DNA of 10,083 nucleotides from an uncultured Bacillota bacterium (lineage in GTDB: Bacteria > Bacillota > UBA994 > UBA5500): assembly GCA_937874815.1 (NCBI GenBank), contig CALNBW010000265.1:1-10083 (forward strand). Direction: 5' to 3'. The notes under the pieces are model-generated. The model worked only from the letters and a program-made list of their open reading frames with translations. It searched no databases and was not told the origin of the DNA. Shown in pieces: positions 1 through 6,321 of the stretch (positions are counted from its first letter, which is position 1; each line of letters opens with the position of its first letter). The position numbers and the translations under genes were made by a program.

Positions 1-648
1 CAGGCCGGCCAAGTCATAAGACCAGAAGCGGTCGGCATAGCTGCCACGGATAGGCATGACACAGTTGGTTGTGCCCACGATAGCCCCAGGAAACCCCTCA
101 AAGAGCTGGCGCTGATCGAACCATGACTTGCCAATGTTGCCCTTGAGATGAGCATACTTGCGTAGCTCAGGGTAACCATGGGCTGGCAGCATTTCCGAGT
201 GGGTATAGATATTAACCCCTTTACCCTCGCTCTGCTCCAGCAGTTTTTGCAAGGCAAGCAAATTGTGGCCAGTGACGATGATAGCGTGGCCCTCAATTCT
301 GTTCTGGCTTACTTGGGCTGGCTGGGGAATGCCTAGCTTCTCAGTATGGGCCTTATCCAGCAGTTCCATGACCAGGTTGGTAGCATGGCCAACTTTCATC
401 GCCATGGCGATATGTTCTTCCAGGTTAAAGTTCACGTTAGTGAGCGTGAAATAGAGCGCCTCATGGGTAATTGCGTCTACTTCTGGGTCGGTATAGCCAA
501 GTTCACGAGCGTGGGTGGCATAGGCAGCGACTCCCTTCAGACCAAAAATAATGGTGTCTTGCAGACTGGCCAGATCTTCATTCTTGCCACAGACACCTAC
601 CTTGGTACAACCGCCTTTGGGAGTTTGCGAGCACTGGTAGCAAAACAT
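1..648 (-). CDS. hcp: Hybrid-cluster protein (hydroxylamine reductase), class 3-like, partial (N-terminal 216 codons)
   Basis: The gene runs off the left edge and starts at an ATG at 648-646, with AAAGGTGG eight bases upstream. Hcp is a cytoplasmic Fe-S protein of anaerobes that reduces hydroxylamine and nitric oxide in nitrosative stress. The N-terminus begins MFCYQC and has cysteines at 3, 6, 14 and 20 (Cx2C-x7-Cx5C), the [4Fe-4S] pattern of class 1 and class 3 Hcp. Residues matching the hybrid-cluster ligands are visible: His128 in VTGHN, Glu152 in YTHSEMLPAHGYP and Cys196 in GTTNC. Their spacing (24 and 44) equals that of His244, Glu268 and Cys312 in Desulfovibrio Hcp, but all three lie 116 residues earlier, as expected for class 3 proteins that lack a block after the cysteine motif. 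The remaining ligands lie outside the window. Family assignment is secure; the class rests on spacing alone. Confidence 0.95.
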   Translation of the reverse strand, partial: MFCYQCSQTPKGGCTKVGVCGKNEDLASLQDTIIFGLKGVAAYATHARELGYTDPEVDAITHEALYFTLTNVNFNLEEHIAMAMKVGHATNLVMELLDKAHTEKLGIPQPAQVSQNRIEGHAIIVTGHNLLALQKLLEQSEGKGVNIYTHSEMLPAHGYPELRKYAHLKGNIGKSWFDQRQLFEGFPGAIVGTTNCVMPIRGSYADRFWSYDLAGL

Positions 649-688
649 TTAATCATCCACCTTTCTAATGTTTAATCAGGCTAACCAA

Positions 689-694
689 ATTATA
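689..694 (-). promoter_or_regulatory. hcp: -10 box of the hcp promoter
   Basis: Read on the minus strand, 694-689 is a perfect TATAAT, preceded by CC and followed by TTGG. It predicts a transcription start near 682 and a leader of about 34 bases before the hcp ATG. No good -35 box is seen at the usual distance. That position is instead covered by the CRP/FNR-type palindrome at 715-732, as in activator-dependent class II promoters. Confidence 0.7.
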
Positions 695-714
695 GGCCGA
701 CCAGCGGCCGGTGT

Positions 715-732
715 CTGTGACATGTATCACAG
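715..732 (-). promoter_or_regulatory. CRP/FNR-family operator upstream of hcp
   Basis: An 18-bp inverted repeat reads CTGTGA-CATGTA-TCACAG, with perfect six-base arms and a near-symmetric centre. This is the TGTGA-N6-TCACA core of CRP/FNR family regulators. Its centre (723.5) is 41.5 bp upstream of the start predicted from the TATAAT box at 689-694, the class II activator position. HcpR, a CRP/FNR-family regulator, is known to control hcp in many anaerobes and is the likeliest owner, but CRP or another paralogue cannot be excluded from the site alone. The site also lies upstream of the divergent ABC operon. Confidence 0.75.
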
Positions 733-756
733 GAAAGAAGATGCTCAATTATGTCC

Positions 757-765
757 TGGGATAAT
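757..765 (+). promoter_or_regulatory. Possible extended -10 promoter of the ABC exporter operon
   Basis: TGgGATAAT fits an extended -10 element (TGn followed by a hexamer five of six matches to TATAAT). The -35 position is poor. Transcription would start near 772, leaving a leader of about 54 bases before the ATG at 826. The CRP/FNR-type site would be centred near -48.5, not a standard activator position. No better candidate was found in 733-825. Confidence 0.35.
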
Positions 766-825
766 GAGTCGTTTTGCGTGATGTAACGTATATAGAAAAG
801 TAGTATGTGATTAAGGAGGGAGTTT

Positions 826-1764
826 ATGAGTACGGTGTTACAGGTTTCTAGGCTTTCCAAGAGTTTTCAGCAGCTACAGGCTGTCAAAGAGGTCAGCTTC
901 AGCGTGCAAGCGGGCGAGGCTTTTGGGCTGCTGGGGCCAAATGGGGCCGGTAAGTCAACGACTATCGGCATGATCACGGGGTTACTTCGGCCCGATGTAG
1001 GTGAGGTGTTTGTTTGTGGCGAGAAGATGGCCCTAGACGCGCACCGCACCAAACAGTATTTAGGTTACGTGCCCCAAGAGGTTGCGCTCTACCCTGACCT
1101 AACAGCCCGCGAGAACCTGATGTTCTGGGGACGTCTGTACGGTCTATCTGGCACCCATCTGCAGGCGAGGGTTGCCGCTGTCTTAGAGCTAGTTGGCCTC
1201 GCTGACCGAGCTGGGCATCGAGTCGCCACCTATTCGGGCGGCATGAAGCGACGCATCAACATCGCGGCTGCGCTTCTGCATGAACCGAGGCTATTAGTTA
1301 TGGATGAACCGACTGTGGGCATTGACGCTCAATCCCGCAGCCATATCCTAGAAACGGTCAAAGAGCTTAACCGCCAAGGCCTCACTATCGTCTATACGAG
1401 TCACTATATGGAGGAAGTAGAGCTGCTCTGCGACCGGGTGGCCATTATGGACCAAGGCAGTATTATTGCCCTGGGCACGGTGGCTGAACTGCGGCAGATT
1501 GTAGGCGAGGAATCGCAAATAACAATGCAGTTACAGAATTGGCAGGCGGACCTGGCTGACCAGTTGCTAGCCTTGCCCACGGTTACCCGAGTTACTGCGC
1601 AGGGTGGGGGGCTAGCAATAGCTAGCAGTAATCCTTCTCTGGCATTGGGGAGCATAGCCAGTGTTTTTGCGGAACACGACGTAATCATGCGCTCGGTAGA
1701 GATTACAGAGCCCACGCTAGAGACAGTCTTCTTGCACTTAACTGGTCGCGCTCTGCGAGATTAG
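826..1764 (+). CDS. ABC-2 type exporter, ATP-binding protein
   Basis: This is the cytoplasmic ATPase of an exporter in the DrrA/CcmA/NatA-like group, 312 aa. All nucleotide-binding motifs are intact: Walker A GPNGAGKST at residues 37-45, Q-loop Gln84 in YVPQE, signature YSGGM at 136-140, Walker B LLVMDEP at 156-162 with catalytic Glu161, D-loop near 165-167 and switch His193 in TSHYMEE. Residues from about 225 form the C-terminal regulatory extension usual in DrrA-like proteins. The ATG at 826 has AAGGAGGGAG just upstream. It is the first of three genes; the stop codon overlaps the ribosome binding site of the next gene, with an 11-base gap. Two permeases follow, so the pump is probably one ATPase dimer on a permease heterodimer. 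The substrate is unknown; drugs, lipopeptides or sodium are all seen in related systems. Confidence 0.95.
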   Translation: MSTVLQVSRLSKSFQQLQAVKEVSFSVQAGEAFGLLGPNGAGKSTTIGMITGLLRPDVGEVFVCGEKMALDAHRTKQYLGYVPQEVALYPDLTARENLMFWGRLYGLSGTHLQARVAAVLELVGLADRAGHRVATYSGGMKRRINIAAALLHEPRLLVMDEPTVGIDAQSRSHILETVKELNRQGLTIVYTSHYMEEVELLCDRVAIMDQGSIIALGTVAELRQIVGEESQITMQLQNWQADLADQLLALPTVTRVTAQGGGLAIASSNPSLALGSIASVFAEHDVIMRSVEITEPTLETVFLHLTGRALRD

Positions 1765-1775
1765 GAGAGATTACT

Positions 1776-2951
1776 ATGCAAGTAGTTTGGATAGCGCTTA
1801 AAGACCTGCGCCTGGCGGCCCGCGACCGCACGGGGCTGCTGTTACTATTGGTGATGCCCTTAGTACTGATTACCGTGCTCGGATTTGCCTTTGGCGGAGC
1901 CTTTGCTTCTCGCCCTGCAATCGGGCGCTTTGAAGTTGGCGTCGTTGACCAAGACGGGGGGCAACTAGCAACTGCTTTCTGGGATGTTTTGCAGGACGAA
2001 AGTCTGCAAGAGTTATTAGTTCCCACTACCCTTACCGCTGATGCAGCGAACGAAGCAATAAAGACAGGTAAGCTAGCTGGTGCCATCGTCATTCCGCCGA
2101 ACTTCACGAGCGACGTTTTAGGCGGTCAGACGGCTAACCTGAAGGTCTGGCGCGACCCAGGGCAGCAGTTGCGGCCCATGATCATTGAAACGGTGGCCCA
2201 AAGTTTCGTCGATAATCTACTAGCCACCCGATTGGTGGTAGAAGAGGCACTAAGAAGTGGACAGAATATCGAGCCCCATGAAATTGAATCTTTAGGCCTC
2301 CAGATTGCCATTGAGATGAATCGGGTGAAAGTGCGTTTGCAGGCCGATGCTATAGCCTCAGGCAAGCATGTAGACTCGTTTCTGTACTATGCCATCGGTA
2401 TGGCCTGCATGTTTCTCCTCTTCTCTGGCAGCCTGGGCCTACAATCTATCGCTAGCGAAGAGCGACGCCAGACCCTAGCACGCATGATGGTTTCACCAAC
2501 AGCCAAAATTCGCTTCCTGCTGGGCAAGTCTCTGGGGCAGGTAAACATTGCAGTTATTCAGTTCGTCATCCTTTATCTAGTTACTCGGCTTGTTTTTCAA
2601 ACAGACTGGGGTAGCCCGTTAGCCGTGATGCTGCTAGCTTTGGCGTATGCCTTTGCCGTTACCGGTTTATCTATGCTGGTAGCCGCACTAATTCCTAACC
2701 GGGCAGCCGCAGTTAGCGCCTGGTCTATCGGGGTGCAGATTATGGCCGCTCTAGGTGGCAGCATGGTGCCGCTGAGCCAGTTCCCCTCTTTTATGCTCAA
2801 GGTAGCCCATATTAGCCCCTGTTATTGGGGATTGAGAGGTTTCCTAGATCTGGCCACGGGTCTGCCCTTGCCCCTGGTTAACATATTCGTCTTAGCCGCT
2901 ACCGGGCTAATTGGTATCACACTAGGCACTTGGCGCTTGGCGCGCGGCTAG
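1776..2951 (+). CDS. ABC-2 type exporter, permease subunit 1
   Basis: This 391-aa membrane protein has the ABC-2 permease plan. One membrane segment lies at about 19-43. A large extracytoplasmic domain follows (about 44-190) containing a pattern typical of the family (ATAFWDVLQ, then GKLAGAIVIPPNF). A block of five to six membrane segments runs from about 200 to 388. The segment after residue 200 is followed by SIASEERRQTLARM, the cytoplasmic coupling region seen before the second membrane segment in this family (compare EEREWGT in the next gene). The ATG at 1776 follows AGGAGAG, which overlaps the stop of the ATPase gene. The downstream gene starts 11 bases after this stop, again with the ribosome binding site overlapping the stop, so all three genes should be made together. 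The protein is close in plan to the second permease but clearly different in sequence. Confidence 0.9.
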   Translation: MQVVWIALKDLRLAARDRTGLLLLLVMPLVLITVLGFAFGGAFASRPAIGRFEVGVVDQDGGQLATAFWDVLQDESLQELLVPTTLTADAANEAIKTGKLAGAIVIPPNFTSDVLGGQTANLKVWRDPGQQLRPMIIETVAQSFVDNLLATRLVVEEALRSGQNIEPHEIESLGLQIAIEMNRVKVRLQADAIASGKHVDSFLYYAIGMACMFLLFSGSLGLQSIASEERRQTLARMMVSPTAKIRFLLGKSLGQVNIAVIQFVILYLVTRLVFQTDWGSPLAVMLLALAYAFAVTGLSMLVAALIPNRAAAVSAWSIGVQIMAALGGSMVPLSQFPSFMLKVAHISPCYWGLRGFLDLATGLPLPLVNIFVLAATGLIGITLGTWRLARG

Positions 2952-2962
2952 GAGGCACGAGA

Positions 2963-4132
2963 ATGAAGACGTTGAACATTGCTTGGCGTATGTTGCGAGT
3001 GGCGCTTTTTAATAAGAACAATCTATTGATGATGTTTCTCATGCCCTTGGCTTTTAGCCTAGTGTTTGGTTTGCTGCTAAGCCCGAGCGGAGATGAGAAC
3101 GGTAATGCATTACCCCTAGCCCTTTACGTTGCCGATGATCATCCCGTTACTAATATTTTGGTGGAACAATTACGAGCAAACCCACGCTTAGTCATTAGGG
3201 ACATGGTAACAGAGGCGGCTTTGCAAACTGCGGTACAAGGTAGTGAGGTGGTGGCTGGACTTCTTTTGCCAGCAGGCTTTGGGGAACAAGTGCAAGCAGG
3301 CCGCGTTCCTACTGTTACGTTGCTGCGGGAAGTTGATACTAACCTGTTTGTGGCGGCAGAGCAGGAACTACAGGGCCTATTTACGCAGTTTGCTAGCGCC
3401 ACGGTCACTGCCAATCTGCTGCAGGCTGCCCCGGCGGCAGACTCTTGGCTAGACATATTCACCCGCGCCCTCGCTGCTTGGGATGAGCCTACAGTGGGGG
3501 TGGAGTCGACTGCCATCGGCAATAGCGAACCCAGTATCCAAGAGGGCACCCATATCGGCATTGGCTTCACCGTCATGTTCGTGATGATGGCAATTTCCAC
3601 GGCCGCCGGTTGTGTGCTCGAAGAGCGCGAATGGGGTACTTGGCCCCGGGTCTTGGCCGCCCCTATAGAGAAAGGGCAGCTCGTGGCAGGTTACGTGCTC
3701 GGCTACTTTGGCCTGGGCTGGTTTCAGTTAGGCATCCTGATGCTGTTAGAAAAACTTATCTTTGGTGCCGAGTTTGGTGGCGGTTGGGGTTTGGTTGCCC
3801 TGTCTAGCCTGCTCATATTGTGCGCCGTCTCTATCGGCATGCTCATGGCTGTCACGGTCAAGACTTTTCAACAGCAGCAGGCTATTGCCAGTATCGTGCT
3901 CACTATTACCAGCATGCTAGGTGGACTGTTTTTCCCTGTGGAGATGTTTAGCCCTGCCTTAATGAAAATCGCTGTGCTCACGCCCCAGTTTTGGGCGCGG
4001 CAAGGCTTTGTCGATTTAGTGCTCAGAGGCAGCAGCAGTTGGGCAGTATTACAGAAGCCCCTCCTGATATTGGCGGCCTATAGTGCTGTGTTTTTCCTAA
4101 TCGGGTGGCAACGCTTAAGGACGAGCGAATAG
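2963..4132 (+). CDS. ABC-2 type exporter, permease subunit 2
   Basis: The start is placed at the ATG at 2963, giving 389 aa, because AGGAGG at 2950-2955 sits seven bases before it. An in-frame start at 2930 would lie inside the preceding gene without a binding site. The plan matches subunit 1. A membrane segment lies at about 19-42, then an extracytoplasmic domain to about 190 (with SEVVAGLLLPAGF, equivalent to the GAIVIPPNF region of subunit 1). A coupling region EEREWGTWPRVLAAP follows the second membrane segment, and four more segments end near residue 384 (final residues WQRLRTSE). It is the last gene of the exporter operon. No clear intrinsic terminator follows before the toxin-antitoxin promoter. 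The pair of unlike permeases resembles the layout of lipopeptide/drug exporters such as LnrLMN, but the substrate cannot be read from sequence. Confidence 0.9.
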   Translation: MKTLNIAWRMLRVALFNKNNLLMMFLMPLAFSLVFGLLLSPSGDENGNALPLALYVADDHPVTNILVEQLRANPRLVIRDMVTEAALQTAVQGSEVVAGLLLPAGFGEQVQAGRVPTVTLLREVDTNLFVAAEQELQGLFTQFASATVTANLLQAAPAADSWLDIFTRALAAWDEPTVGVESTAIGNSEPSIQEGTHIGIGFTVMFVMMAISTAAGCVLEEREWGTWPRVLAAPIEKGQLVAGYVLGYFGLGWFQLGILMLLEKLIFGAEFGGGWGLVALSSLLILCAVSIGMLMAVTVKTFQQQQAIASIVLTITSMLGGLFFPVEMFSPALMKIAVLTPQFWARQGFVDLVLRGSSSWAVLQKPLLILAAYSAVFFLIGWQRLRTSE

Positions 4133-4144
4133 CGGCAAGCATTC

Positions 4145-4174
4145 TTGACGCTACTGTCTAAAATTGGGTATGAT
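4145..4174 (+). promoter_or_regulatory. Promoter of the mntA-hepT module
   Basis: TTGACG (4145-4150, five of six matches) and TATGAT (4169-4174, five of six) are separated by 18 bases, a good sigma-70/sigma-A type promoter. Transcription should start near 4181, about 39 bases before the first ATG. This gives the small pair its own expression, independent of the exporter operon. Confidence 0.65.
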
Positions 4175-4182
4175 GTTAGTAG

Positions 4183-4192
4183 GCCCATGGGC
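4183..4192. promoter_or_regulatory. Operator-like palindrome at the mntA-hepT start point
   Basis: GCCCATGGGC is a perfect 10-bp palindrome at about +3 to +12 relative to the predicted transcription start. A repressor bound here would block the promoter, as in autoregulated toxin-antitoxin operons. A 10-bp palindrome containing an NcoI-like core may also occur by chance, and neither protein of the pair has an evident DNA-binding domain. Confidence 0.25.
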
Positions 4193-4219
4193 TGCAAATG
4201 ATAGCGAGGAGGTAAAGAT

Positions 4220-4534
4220 ATGGTTCGTTCTTTTTCAGATGCTTCAGCCGTCGTTCGTCTTACGCTTGGGAACAAGTATCCACAGATAAAGCGGGCCTTC
4301 ATTTTCGGTTCCTTTGCTGATGAATCGCAGGTTGACAACAGCGATGTAGATATACTAGTAGAACTTGATTCTCCGATGGGGCTTCAGTATATTGCCATGA
4401 TTCAGGACCTAGAGGATATGCTGGGGACTTCTGTAGATATCATCACTTTAAAACAGGCGGAAAAACTGGACACAAAGTTTGGGTACAAAATATTGGGTAA
4501 GGCGCGCATGATCTATGAACGAGCAACGAACTAA
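4220..4534 (+). CDS. mntA: MntA-like nucleotidyltransferase antitoxin (MNT domain)
   Basis: This 104-aa protein is a minimal nucleotidyltransferase of the DNA polymerase beta superfamily. The active-site motif is clear: FIFGSF at residues 27-32, the acidic pair Asp42-x-Asp44 in NSDVDILVEL, and a third acidic residue at Asp73 in SVDIIT. In studied MntA-HepT pairs the MNT protein transfers AMP to a tyrosine of the HEPN toxin and so switches it off. The ATG is preceded by AGGAGGT with a six-base gap. The gene overlaps the next by 20 bases, so translation is probably coupled. Length and gene order (MNT first, HEPN second) fit the family. Function is inferred from family and context; the superfamily is clear. 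Confidence 0.9.
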   Translation: MVRSFSDASAVVRLTLGNKYPQIKRAFIFGSFADESQVDNSDVDILVELDSPMGLQYIAMIQDLEDMLGTSVDIITLKQAEKLDTKFGYKILGKARMIYERATN

Positions 4535-4856
4535 AGTAGTTTTGAAGCATATCTTGGAAGACCTGCTGGATGTAGATAGCTTTGTGCAGGGGGTATCGCA
4601 AAAGGAGTTCGAGGCTAGTCCACTGCTGAAAAAAGCAGTCAGCATGTCGCTAATTAATATTGGCGAGCTTACTCGCGAACTACCAGATTCCTTAAAGCAC
4701 CGTAATCCTCACATACCTTGGCGTAGCATTATAGGCCTACGCAATAGGGCTGCCCATGGATACCATACGTTAGACACCGAAATCATGTGGAACATCGCAA
4801 ATTTCGAGCTCTCGGATTTGGAGCGGGTCGTGCGCAAGGAACTAGGTTTGCTCTAG
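4515..4856 (+). CDS. hepT: HepT-like HEPN domain toxin (DUF86)
   Basis: This 113-aa, mostly helical HEPN protein carries the HepT motif Rx4HxY: Arg76, His81 and Tyr83 in LRNRAAHGY. In HepT toxins the Arg and His form the RNase active site and the Tyr is the residue adenylylated by MntA. Other family marks are the SLINIGELTREL helix (about 45-56) and IPWRSIIGLRN (67-77). The ATG at 4515 lies within the end of mntA, a 20-base overlap. No strong ribosome binding site precedes it, consistent with coupled translation and lower toxin output. All key residues are present, so the module should be functional. It is followed by a terminator-like hairpin at 4873-4897. Confidence 0.9.
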   Translation: MNEQRTKVVLKHILEDLLDVDSFVQGVSQKEFEASPLLKKAVSMSLINIGELTRELPDSLKHRNPHIPWRSIIGLRNRAAHGYHTLDTEIMWNIANFELSDLERVVRKELGLL

Positions 4857-4872
4857 GAAAACGATAGCAACC

Positions 4873-4905
4873 CTCTTAGCTGATTATTGGCTAAGAGCTT
4901 TTGCT
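4873..4905 (+). terminator. Terminator-like hairpin after hepT
   Basis: CTCTTAGC (4873-4880) pairs perfectly with GCTAAGAG (4890-4897) around a nine-base loop, followed by CTTTTGCTC. The stem is only 8 bp and half A/T, and the T-run is short, so termination may be partial. It begins 16 bases after the hepT stop. Confidence 0.5.
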
Positions 4906-4929
4906 CGCTGCGAATCTAAGAATGACAGA

Positions 4930-4965
4930 ACAGCTGGCAGCCCATATAAAAGGGTTGCCAGCTGT
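4930..4965 (-). terminator. Long hairpin after the M20 amidohydrolase gene
   Basis: A 14-bp stem (4930-4943 with 4952-4965, thirteen Watson-Crick pairs and one G-T) encloses an eight-base A/T loop. It lies 12 bases beyond the stop of the minus-strand amidohydrolase gene, between two convergent genes. On the minus strand the bases after the stem (TCTGTCATTCTT) are only moderately T-rich. On the plus strand a T-run follows 15-20 bases later. It is probably a two-way barrier to transcription or an mRNA-end stabiliser. Confidence 0.5.
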
Positions 4966-4977
4966 AATATTGTGTCT

Positions 4978-6297
4978 CTATTTTTCCTCGCCAGCCAGTA
5001 GTTCTTGCCAGAAAGCCAAATACTCTTCTTTCGTGAAGCGGGGCCGGAAATTCTGCTTAATTTCCTTGCCCCGTTTTGCTCCATCTACTAGCAAATCTAT
5101 GGCCGTCATGGCCATAGCCTTAGCCGGCAAAATATAGGCCGCGTCAGGATCGGAAATGACAAAGGTGCGGGAGTGGGCTTGGCCAGTGATGCCGCCGCAA
5201 CTGGGGATGATGCTAGGCATCAGCTGCATCAGGTCACCGTTATCACCTGAGACCGCAGTAAAGCCGCCTGTTCGGACCTGCCCTTCGCCGACTAGATCGC
5301 GGGCGTTTGCTGCAAACAAGGCCTCCAGATGGGGTTCGTTGACCATCGGGAGGTATCCGGGCATTTCTGTAATCTCTACCTCGGCCCCTACGGCTAAAGC
5401 ACCTGCTCGCAAGGCACGATTGACCTTTGCACTAGCATCCATAATGGCATCGATACTTTTGCCGCGGACATAGGTCTCCATCCGTACATCGGCAGGCACG
5501 ATGTTGACCAGGTCGCCGCCCCTGGTAATAATCGGGTGCACCCGGATGTGGTCATCATCGCGGAAAGTTTCGCGCTGTGTTTGTACTGCCATGAGGCCAA
5601 GCATAGCAGCGTTCAGGGCATTCACCCCTTCATGGGGTGCGCCACCAGCATGCGCTTCCTTACCCCGGTAATGGATGCTTTTGCCGATGAAGCCAGCAGC
5701 AGTTGCGCCTACCATGAAACTCTTATCGGGATTGTCCGACTCAATATGTACCATCATGGACATGTCAATGTCATCAAACTCGCCCAGGCGAATGAGTTCC
5801 TGTTTGCCGCCGAAGAACTCGATGACGCCATCTGCTTGTAAACGACGCCTATAATCAAGCTCCACGTATTCTTCTGCTGGAACAGCGAAGAGCACGACAT
5901 CGCCATCGAACTCGCTCATTACCCCGCTTTTTACTAACCCGTAGCCAACGCCTAGCATAGCCGCTATCTGGGCGTTATGCCCGCAGCAATGGGCTGCCCC
6001 CGTGGTACGGTCGGCGTGAGGATGCTCAAAACTGACGACTGCATCCAACTCACCTAGGACGGCCACAGACAGCTCGGATTTGCGGCCCTTGAGGCGGCCT
6101 TTAACACCGGTAACAGCTAGGCCTGTTTCATGGGCAATCCCTAGCTCGGTTAAAGTTTTGCTAACTAAGGCTGCTGTTCTGGTCTCTTTGTACCCGAGTT
6201 CAGGGTGGCGAAAAATCTGTTCGCCTAAAGCGATAATGGCGTCGCGATTGGCATCAATGGCTTGGCAGACGCGTTGCTTAATCTCAGTGATGTTCAA
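4978..6297 (-). CDS. M20 family amidohydrolase (M20D/AbgB-like)
   Basis: This is a 439-aa cytoplasmic metallo-amidohydrolase related to aminobenzoyl-glutamate, N-acyl-amino-acid and indole-acetyl-amino-acid hydrolases. Visible family marks, in order, are HPELGYKE (31-38), GELDAV (82-87), CCGH with candidate metal ligands Cys105 and His107, PAEEY with the acid-base Glu142/Glu143 pair, a ligand candidate His184 in MMVHIE, the dimer-domain segment GKEAHAGG around His216, and a C-terminal ligand candidate His375 in GQAHSRTF. The distance from Glu143 to His184 is longer than in plant-type M20D enzymes. The insert (YVELDYRRR to LGEFDDID) fits AbgB-like proteins. The start is TTG at 6297, supported by AAAGGAGG with an eight-base gap and the lack of a nearby ATG. 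The gene is divergent from the S9 peptidase and convergent with hepT. The exact substrate is unknown. Confidence 0.9.
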   Translation of the reverse strand: MNITEIKQRVCQAIDANRDAIIALGEQIFRHPELGYKETRTAALVSKTLTELGIAHETGLAVTGVKGRLKGRKSELSVAVLGELDAVVSFEHPHADRTTGAAHCCGHNAQIAAMLGVGYGLVKSGVMSEFDGDVVLFAVPAEEYVELDYRRRLQADGVIEFFGGKQELIRLGEFDDIDMSMMVHIESDNPDKSFMVGATAAGFIGKSIHYRGKEAHAGGAPHEGVNALNAAMLGLMAVQTQRETFRDDDHIRVHPIITRGGDLVNIVPADVRMETYVRGKSIDAIMDASAKVNRALRAGALAVGAEVEITEMPGYLPMVNEPHLEALFAANARDLVGEGQVRTGGFTAVSGDNGDLMQLMPSIIPSCGGITGQAHSRTFVISDPDAAYILPAKAMAMTAIDLLVDGAKRGKEIKQNFRPRFTKEEYLAFWQELLAGEEK

Positions 6298-6321
6298 TTA
6301 AGGTGCCTCCTTTTTCAAATG

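Noticed and set aside
346..675. Open frame of 109 codons on the plus strand
   Set aside because: It lies antisense to the well-supported hcp gene, has no family features and no good ribosome binding site.
2930..2962. Longer N-terminus for permease subunit 2
   Set aside because: The earlier start lies inside the preceding gene and lacks a ribosome binding site, whereas AGGAGG at 2950-2955 fits the ATG at 2963.
3139..3600. 153-codon minus-strand frame inside permease subunit 2
   Set aside because: It is an antisense shadow of a clear membrane protein gene; its Ser/Thr/Ala-rich translation shows no domain and no start signal.
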